A stretch of 64,000 nt of DNA from positions 180,916 through 244,915 of the forward strand of contig NZ_JACVXD010000001.1 in the NCBI RefSeq assembly GCF_014596975.1. The letters are read 5' to 3'. The translations under genes and the position numbers were made by a program. The stretch is from Aestuariibaculum marinum (GTDB lineage: Bacteria; Bacteroidota; Bacteroidia; Flavobacteriales; Flavobacteriaceae). The notes under the pieces are model-generated. The model had not been told where the DNA came from, made no database searches, and saw nothing but the letters and a program-made list of their open reading frames with translations. Shown here piece by piece: positions 57,871 to 64,000 of the stretch (positions are counted from its first letter, which is position 1; each line of letters starts with the position of its first letter).

Positions 57871-59787
57871 TTATTCCATTTTAATAACGATAAATTGTGT
57901 ACGTCTGTTTAACTGGTGTGCTTGTTCTTCACAATCCTCACTACCGTCACATCCGTTGGTCAATCTGCGTTCACCAAATCCTTCATGAGCTGTAATTCGT
58001 TCAGGGGCAACACCATGTGAGATTAAATACTCATAAGTAGAATTTGCTCTGTCTATCGACAATTTATCATTGTAAGATAAAGAACCTCTGGAATCGGTAT
58101 GCGATTCAATTCTAATTACCATATCAGGATATTGGTTAACCATTAAATCGACAATCTTATCTAACTCTTGAGCCGCGTCAGGTCTGATGTTATACTTATC
58201 AAAGTCAAAATAAATGGTATTTAACTGAGCAAGGGTTACAACGTCTTCTACAGGGTTTAACAATAAGTTCGCAGTTATTGTTGTTAATTCTGTTTTCAAA
58301 TTTTTAGAGGTAAACGTTCTGTAATCCTCTATGTATTTGTCATGACTTCCAACAATTTTGTAATCTTGGTTTCTATCTATATTAATGGAGTAGTAGCCGT
58401 TTTCATCGGTTTCCATATAAGCGATTTGTCCACCCTTTTCATCGTATAATTTGATGGTTGAATTCGGGATTGGATTGCTGTTAATGGCATCTGAAACAAC
58501 ACCTTCAACTTTTAATGGAGGTATTCTGTTGTAAGCATAAATATCATCGTCACCTTTACCTCCAGATCTGTTGGATGCAAAATAACCAGCAGTTCCGTTC
58601 GCACTCATAGTGAATGAGAAGTCATCTTTACTGGAGTTAACCGGAGTGCCTAAATTAATAACATCAATGATATTGTCATTTTCATCATTTATCGAAGCAA
58701 AAACGTCTAACATTCCCAGACCAACATGACCGTCTGATGAGAAGAATAAGGTGCCTTCATTATTTATAAAAGGAAACCCTTCAGCTCCATTGGTATTTAC
58801 AACGTCTCCTAAGTTTTTAGGCTCTCCTAAAACACCATCGGCAGAAATATCTACGACGTAAATATCAGATCCACCCATACCTCCTGGTCGGTCTGAAGCG
58901 AAGTAAAGCTTAGTATCATCACTGTTTAGAGCGGCGTGTTGTGTTGAATAGTTATCACTGTTAATGGCTAAGTCTTCAACATCTGTCCAGATGCTATCCC
59001 TAAAAGTAGCCCTATAGATTTTCATATTAGTAAGACCTTTGTTGTCTTTATTTTCTACGTTATCTTTAAAATTGTTTCGAGAGAAATACATATACTTACC
59101 GTCTTTTGTAATGGTCACAGGACCATCATGAAACACAGTATTGATATCTCCTTGTAATTTTTTAGTATGGTCTACTTCTTCTTCAGAGTCTAATTCGGTT
59201 ACATAAACATCTAAGAATGGTTGTTCGTTCCATCCGTATAAACGTTTAATAGCAACGCCGGCATCTCGGGTAGAGCAGAAGTATATTTTGCCATCGTGCT
59301 CGTAAGCACCAAAATCACTATACTCTGAGTTAAAATTGAATTTATCTAAGAAATATTGTTGCTTTGCGTTGAATACATTGGTTATGAAATTTGAATCTTT
59401 AGAGAAATCATTACTGTTTACAACACCACCAGAATCCTTGTAACGTTCTAACCATTTTTCAGATTCTTCATAATCTTTAATACCTCTTAAAGATTGCGCG
59501 TAGCTATAATAATACTCTACAGGAACATTATCTTGTTCAACCACCTTTTTATAATATTTAGAGGCATTTTTCGGATCTCTCAACAAGGCATAACAATCTG
59601 CCAGTTTTCTTGTTGCATAATCTTTGTTGTAATCTTTAGCAATAAGCTCCTTATAAACTTCTGCCGCTTTTACAAAAGAAAATTTATTGAATAGTGTGTC
59701 TGCCTTATTTTGCTTCCCTTGCTGAGCGAACACAGTGAAGGTTAACAGTAGTGCAGCGAATACTAAAATGTAATTTTTAATCTTCAT
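57871..59787 (-). CDS. PorE-like T9SS protein: TPR, PD40 propeller, carboxypeptidase-regulatory-like and OmpA domains
   Basis: 638 residues with a signal peptide (MKIKNYILVFAALLLTFTVFAQ). Domains in order: TPR helices (~25-150, AAEVYKELIAKDYNKDYATRKLADCYALL), a PD40/WD40-like propeller (~160-420, KLYFASDRPGGMGGSDIYVVD, GYFASNRSGGKGDDDIYAYN), a carboxypeptidase-regulatory-like domain (~425-505, PIPNSTIKLYDEKGG), and an OmpA C-terminal domain (~520-638) with IYFDFDKYNIRPDA and RIESHTDSRGSLSYNDKLSIDRA. This is the exact layout of PorE of Porphyromonas gingivalis, which links the T9SS to peptidoglycan. It follows a PorP/SprF gene by 11 bp. Whether it serves the whole system or only the local cargo is unknown. 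Confidence 0.88.
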   Translation of the reverse strand: MKIKNYILVFAALLLTFTVFAQQGKQNKADTLFNKFSFVKAAEVYKELIAKDYNKDYATRKLADCYALLRDPKNASKYYKKVVEQDNVPVEYYYSYAQSLRGIKDYEESEKWLERYKDSGGVVNSNDFSKDSNFITNVFNAKQQYFLDKFNFNSEYSDFGAYEHDGKIYFCSTRDAGVAIKRLYGWNEQPFLDVYVTELDSEEEVDHTKKLQGDINTVFHDGPVTITKDGKYMYFSRNNFKDNVENKDNKGLTNMKIYRATFRDSIWTDVEDLAINSDNYSTQHAALNSDDTKLYFASDRPGGMGGSDIYVVDISADGVLGEPKNLGDVVNTNGAEGFPFINNEGTLFFSSDGHVGLGMLDVFASINDENDNIIDVINLGTPVNSSKDDFSFTMSANGTAGYFASNRSGGKGDDDIYAYNRIPPLKVEGVVSDAINSNPIPNSTIKLYDEKGGQIAYMETDENGYYSINIDRNQDYKIVGSHDKYIEDYRTFTSKNLKTELTTITANLLLNPVEDVVTLAQLNTIYFDFDKYNIRPDAAQELDKIVDLMVNQYPDMVIRIESHTDSRGSLSYNDKLSIDRANSTYEYLISHGVAPERITAHEGFGERRLTNGCDGSEDCEEQAHQLNRRTQFIVIKME

Positions 59788-59798
59788 ATCTTAGGGTA

Positions 59799-60725
59799 TT
59801 AGAAGTATCTAGGTGATTTTAGTTTAGTACTTAAGAATTTGAATTCGTAAATAAGCAGGATTTCATGTGTTCCTGTTGTATAGTCAGCAATATCTGAAAT
59901 GGCTTTCTCGTAAGCATATCCTATACGTAGTTGTCGTGAAATTTGAAAATCTACGATACCTCCAATAGCAGCAGTTTGTTCGTTGATTCTATATGAACCA
60001 CCTAACCAAAACTTTTCATTGAATAAAAAGTTCGCTGTAAGATCGTACGATAATGGGGCACCGTTTGTTGCTTTTATTAAGTATGCAGGTTTGAATTTTA
60101 TTGTTTTACTAAGGTCGAATACATAACCACCGGTAAAATAGTAACTCAAACGCTCTAAGGCTTCGTAACCCTCCTCATTGTTTCTATCGGTGTTTAGAAT
60201 TCTTGGTGTCGATAAACCTAAGTACCATTTATTCGTACTCCAGTAAACACCAAGACCGATATTCGGAGACCAGCGATTAGCAAACCCTCGAAAGTAGGTG
60301 TCTTCAACCACACTAGGGTCATTTAAAAATTCAGAATCCAGACTATATTGGGTAAATCCTCCTTTAAGACCGAAAGCCAGTTTTCCTGTTTGTCCGGTTG
60401 GAATGGCATAGGAGAAGTCACCGTATAAGTAGGTGAAGTTTTCAGGACCTAAATCGTCTTCTATAAATGATAAACCTAAGCCTATTCTGTCGTTTCTTAA
60501 CGGACTATGAATAGAAAGGGTTTGTGTTATAGGACCTCCTTTAAAACCAACCCACTGGCTTCTGTGTAATCCTACAATGCTCAAGGCTTCTCTACTACCA
60601 GCATAAGCCGGGTTAACAGATATTGTATTATACATGTACTGAGTGAACTGCGGTAATTGTTGCGCGAGTCCAACCGTACAACTTAATAATGCAATAGCGA
60701 TTATGTAATGTTTAAAAAGTTTCAT
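59799..60725 (-). CDS. PorP/SprF-family T9SS membrane protein
   Basis: 308 residues with a signal peptide (MKLFKHYIIAIALLSCTVGLAQ) and a PorP barrel: LPQFTQYMYNTISVNPAYAGSRE, LHRSQWVGFKGGPITQTLSIHSPL, then LRIGYAYEKAISDIADYTTGTHEILLIYEF near the end (short pieces of each seen). PorP proteins interact with PorE and deliver specific cargo. It lies 12 bp downstream of the type B adhesin gene and 11 bp upstream of the PorE-like gene, so it is the likely cognate secretion partner of that adhesin, parallel to sprB-sprF. Confidence 0.9.
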   Translation of the reverse strand: MKLFKHYIIAIALLSCTVGLAQQLPQFTQYMYNTISVNPAYAGSREALSIVGLHRSQWVGFKGGPITQTLSIHSPLRNDRIGLGLSFIEDDLGPENFTYLYGDFSYAIPTGQTGKLAFGLKGGFTQYSLDSEFLNDPSVVEDTYFRGFANRWSPNIGLGVYWSTNKWYLGLSTPRILNTDRNNEEGYEALERLSYYFTGGYVFDLSKTIKFKPAYLIKATNGAPLSYDLTANFLFNEKFWLGGSYRINEQTAAIGGIVDFQISRQLRIGYAYEKAISDIADYTTGTHEILLIYEFKFLSTKLKSPRYF

Positions 60726-60737
60726 AGGTTAAGATTT

Positions 60738-63700
60738 TTATTTAGTTCCTAAATAAACTGGTCCTGTAAATGGTGCCAATCCACTATCTTTTAATGTTAT
60801 TATATAATAGTAAGTTCCGTTTGGTACTGTATCAGAAGATCCGAAAGATGATTTATTCGAACGACCTCTCCAGTCTCCCATATTTTCACCTAGGGTATAA
60901 TTGCTAGACTCGTAGATTAAAGCTCCCCATCGGTTGAAGATCTTTACATCTGCGACGAATCCACAGAGTTCGATTCCTTTAATATCAAATGATTCATTAT
61001 ATGAGTCTCCATTAGGAGTTACCGCTTTTGAAATCTCAATATCATTCTCACCACATGGTAATACCACACAATCTGAATCAACTTGAAGTGTAAGTTCGGT
61101 TTCAAAGATAGAACCGTCTCTGGTGGTCTTATACTTAACTAAGAATTCTAATACTTCACCAGGATTGAAATCTTCACCTAGTTGTAATTTCGTTGGGTCG
61201 AAAATAGAACCGATTAGGGTGGCAACATCATTTCCTTGAATAAATTCCCAAACACCTTGAAGGTTTACGTCACTTGGAATAAGTCCTTCAAGGATATCTC
61301 TTAAGTCTACAGCACCGTCATCATAACAGATAGGACTTGCTGTTGTTCTTGTTGTTACGGTTTGAATAGCGATTAATACGGTTTGTGTGTACACAGATTC
61401 GTTACCACAAGCATCAACTGCTGTCCAGGTTCTTGTAATCTGATAATCTACAAACTGGTTTTCAACGAAAGTACTCTCTTCTGTAAATTCAACAGTGTAT
61501 TCAGAGCAGTCTGTAAATTCTAATTCAGGAGCATCAGGAATATCTAGGGAAGTAACAGCTATGGTTTCTTCATATTCTGTAATATTCTCAGGTGCTTTGG
61601 TATCCTGAACCGTGATGTTTTGTGTATGAGAAACGGTGTTTCCACAATCATCGGTAGCAATCCAAGTACGGGCAATTGAATAACTAGAAGGACAAGAACC
61701 GTCTGTTCTTACATCTTCAACAGTTACTATGGCATTTCCACAGCCATCTGTTGCTGTTAAAACGACGTCGTCAATAGCTGGAACGGCATCACATTCTACA
61801 GTTATATCTGTAGGTAAGGATTCAACAAAGGTTGGAGCCGTTGTATCTACAACTGTAATGGTTTGTGTTGCCGATGCAGAATTACCACAGTCGTCAGTCG
61901 CTGTCCATGTTCTGGTAATTACTTTGGTGTTACCACAAGCAGCAACCTCAGAATCACTTTCCGTGATGGTTACATTACCACAAGTATCGGTAGCAGTAGC
62001 AACACCAGTACTCACGCTTGTTACATCTTCAGAACATTCAATAGTTACACTATCGGGAGCGGTAATTGTAGGAGCAACAGTATCAACTATAGTAATAGTT
62101 TGCGTTGCAGAAGTTGGGTTACCACATTCATCAGTAGCCGTCCATGTTCTGGTGATTACTTTGGTATTACCACAAGTAATAACTTCAGTATCACTTTCTG
62201 TAATGGTTACATCACCACAAGTATCAGTAGCTGTAGCTACACCAGTATTCGCACTAGTTTCGTCTTCAGTACACTCGATAGTGACATCGGCAGGAACTGT
62301 TAATACCGGAGGCGTTGTATCTTGAACTGTAATAGTTTGCGTTGCAGAAGTAGGGTTACCACATTCATCAGTAGCCGTCCATGTTCTGGTGATTACTTTC
62401 GTATTACCACAAGCCGTTACAACGTCATCAGTTTCAGTAATGGTTACATCCCCACACGTATCAGTAGCTGTAGCTACACCAGTATTCGCACTAGTTTCAT
62501 CTTCAGTACACTCGATAGTAACATCGGCAGGTACTGTTAATACCGGAGGCGTTGTATCTTGAACTGTAATAGTCTGCGTTGCAGAAGTAGGGTTACCACA
62601 TTCATCAGTAGCCGTCCAAGTTCTTGTGATTACTTTTGTATTACCACAAGCCGTTACAACATCATCACTTTCAGTAATGGTTACATCCCCACAAGTATCG
62701 GTAGCTGTAGCTACACCAGTATTCGTGCTAGTTTCATCTTCAGTACACTCGATAGTGATATCGGCAGGTACCGTTAATACCGGAGGCGTTGTATCTTCAA
62801 CAGTAATGGTTTGCGTTAATACAGTTGCATTGTTACACTCATCAGTAGCTGTCCAAGTTCTGGTGATTACTTTCGTATTACCACAAGCCGTTACAACATT
62901 ATCACTTTCAGTAATGGTTACATCACTACACGTATCGGTTGATGTTGCAATACCTGTATTAGCACTTGTCTCATCTTCAGTACACTCGATAGTGATATCG
63001 GCAGGTACTGTTAATACCGGAGGCGTTGTATCTTCGATTGTGAAGGTTGCAGTTGTAGATGATGCATTTCCACAAGCATCAGTAGCTGTAAAGATTACCG
63101 TAGCCGAACCAGTATTTCCACAATCATCACTTAAAGAAGTGAAGTTATTAGACCAGCTAATTGAAGAACAGTCATCTGTAGCTGTGGCACCTCCATTAGA
63201 AGCTAACCAATCATCTAATTCTTGTGTATTGCCAGAACCATCACATTCTGCAATATAATCAGATGCTGTTGTTGTTAAGTTTGGAGCAATATTATCTTGA
63301 ATGTGATAAATTGCAGTTGTTTCTGATGAATTACCACAAGCATCGGTAGCTGTAAAAGTTATGGTAATACCTTTTCCTTCTTTACATTTAACACTTGTAT
63401 CTTGTCCATAATTATTTGTCCATGTTACATCACTGCAATTATCGCTTGCTGTTGCTCCAGCATGATTATTTAGCCAATCGGTTAATTTTTGTGGATCATC
63501 AACAGCACACTCAATATTGATATCAGCAATATTAGAGTTGTCTATAATTGGCGCTATATTATCATTTAAGTTGTATGTATAAACCCATTCATTTGAATTT
63601 CCTGCACAATCTGTGTAAGTCCAAGTGTAAGTTTTAACCCCATTACAAACCGGGTCAGCACTAATAACAGGACCAGTTGGGATTATTATATTTCCACAAG

Positions 63701-64000
63701 CATCAAAAACAGAAACAGGTGGTGTTGGGATCACTTGAGCATCGTCAATACAAGTTATGTTTGATAATTCATTATTTGGTAAATTGAAATTGGGAGTATC
63801 AATAGTGTAAGTATAAGTCCAGTCAGCAGTTGTTTCACCGTCACAAGCGGTGTATCTATATCTCCAAACCACAGTACCTTCACAATCAGGAGAAGGGTCA
63901 TCCTGTCCAATAAGCACAGGGATAACATCTCTACCGCAGGCATCCTGAATAGTAGCAGGAGCACCAGGGTTAACGGCATCTGCAGGACAAGACACAGTGT
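60738..64000 (-). CDS. Multi-repeat adhesin with HYR-like modules and type B T9SS sorting domain (5' partial)
   Basis: The frame is open to the window edge; codons beyond the GTG at 63995 continue without a stop, so the N-terminus is missing. The visible ~1087 residues consist of cysteine-rich modules with repeated TATDACGN or TATDECGN ends: two or more long modules at the N-terminal side ([22 protein letters not shown]), five 79-residue modules ([17 protein letters not shown]...), then two diverged ones. The C-terminal ~90 residues are a type B sorting signal: [35 protein letters not shown] and [11 protein letters not shown]. Probably a surface-exposed adhesin or fibre. It is first in an operon with PorP/SprF and PorE-like genes. 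Confidence 0.88.
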   Translation of the reverse strand, partial: TVSCPADAVNPGAPATIQDACGRDVIPVLIGQDDPSPDCEGTVVWRYRYTACDGETTADWTYTYTIDTPNFNLPNNELSNITCIDDAQVIPTPPVSVFDACGNIIIPTGPVISADPVCNGVKTYTWTYTDCAGNSNEWVYTYNLNDNIAPIIDNSNIADINIECAVDDPQKLTDWLNNHAGATASDNCSDVTWTNNYGQDTSVKCKEGKGITITFTATDACGNSSETTAIYHIQDNIAPNLTTTASDYIAECDGSGNTQELDDWLASNGGATATDDCSSISWSNNFTSLSDDCGNTGSATVIFTATDACGNASSTTATFTIEDTTPPVLTVPADITIECTEDETSANTGIATSTDTCSDVTITESDNVVTACGNTKVITRTWTATDECNNATVLTQTITVEDTTPPVLTVPADITIECTEDETSTNTGVATATDTCGDVTITESDDVVTACGNTKVITRTWTATDECGNPTSATQTITVQDTTPPVLTVPADVTIECTEDETSANTGVATATDTCGDVTITETDDVVTACGNTKVITRTWTATDECGNPTSATQTITVQDTTPPVLTVPADVTIECTEDETSANTGVATATDTCGDVTITESDTEVITCGNTKVITRTWTATDECGNPTSATQTITIVDTVAPTITAPDSVTIECSEDVTSVSTGVATATDTCGNVTITESDSEVAACGNTKVITRTWTATDDCGNSASATQTITVVDTTAPTFVESLPTDITVECDAVPAIDDVVLTATDGCGNAIVTVEDVRTDGSCPSSYSIARTWIATDDCGNTVSHTQNITVQDTKAPENITEYEETIAVTSLDIPDAPELEFTDCSEYTVEFTEESTFVENQFVDYQITRTWTAVDACGNESVYTQTVLIAIQTVTTRTTASPICYDDGAVDLRDILEGLIPSDVNLQGVWEFIQGNDVATLIGSIFDPTKLQLGEDFNPGEVLEFLVKYKTTRDGSIFETELTLQVDSDCVVLPCGENDIEISKAVTPNGDSYNESFDIKGIELCGFVADVKIFNRWGALIYESSNYTLGENMGDWRGRSNKSSFGSSDTVPNGTYYYIITLKDSGLAPFTGPVYLGTK
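61848..63032 (-). repeat. Five tandem 237-bp repeats within the type B adhesin gene
   Basis: Units run 62796-63032, 62559-62795, 62322-62558, 62085-62321 and 61848-62084. Each encodes 79 residues with four cysteines (IEC, DTC, ACG, DEC) and ends QTITVQ or similar. Units two to four are nearly identical even at DNA level; the last ([10 protein letters not shown]) is more diverged. No length change occurs between copies, which indicates recent duplication or gene conversion. Confidence 0.93.

Noticed and set aside
61729..63258. Several long plus-strand open frames opposite the adhesin repeats
   Set aside because: They recur with the 237-bp period and are antisense shadows of the cysteine-rich repeats. 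Their low-complexity Val/Ser or Thr/Ser/Cys composition has no family resemblance.

Overview
The window comes from a member of the Bacteroidota, almost certainly a gliding marine-type Flavobacteriaceae. Supporting signs are low GC, promoters of the TTG-N19/20-TAnnTTTG type, a fused E1 alpha/beta dehydrogenase, many lipoproteins, and several type IX secretion (T9SS) and gliding genes. No rRNA, tRNA, CRISPR array, insertion sequence or prophage was seen. One structural RNA, the small SRP RNA, is present.

Layout. 1-17.5 kb is an SprB-type gliding locus: a 5'-truncated PorP/SprF barrel protein with a long repeat helix and a SPOR-like end, a 4602-residue SprB-like adhesin with a type B sorting domain, and an SprF-like protein. 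17.6-31.5 kb is housekeeping and accessory: MFS transporter, glutaminyl cyclase, SRP RNA, SDR oxidoreductase, a thioredoxin-fold lipoprotein without its cysteines, an ABC-F ATPase, two DUF2007 paralogues, a TauE/SafE permease, pheT, a DoxX protein and the fused 2-oxoacid dehydrogenase E1. 31.6-47.8 kb holds an apparently inactive M1-peptidase-like protein joined to an outer-membrane barrel, a LOG-family protein, uvrA, acpH, glmM, a DUF3124 lipoprotein, a lipid A-type acyltransferase, a rhomboid protease, lon and a retropepsin-like/PDZ protein. 47.9-57.4 kb holds porQ-cmk, a LysM protein, rpsA, a pyrR-pyrB-unknown-DUF3291-rnz operon, pdxH and a CAP-domain lipoprotein. 57.9-64 kb is a second T9SS cargo operon on the minus strand: a 5'-truncated multi-repeat adhesin with a type B sorting domain, a PorP/SprF protein and a PorE-like TPR/PD40/OmpA protein.

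How the genes work together. Three separate places serve T9SS. PorQ belongs to the surface attachment step of the system. The two flanking loci each pair a giant repetitive type B cargo with its own PorP/SprF partner. They differ in how the PorP could reach peptidoglycan: in the sprB locus a PorP barrel carries a long periplasmic helix and a SPOR-like domain in cis, while in the 58-64 kb locus a separate OmpA-family protein is encoded next door. Most other genes are conserved housekeeping genes of the phylum. Both ends of the window cut through genes, so the first and last proteins are incomplete.
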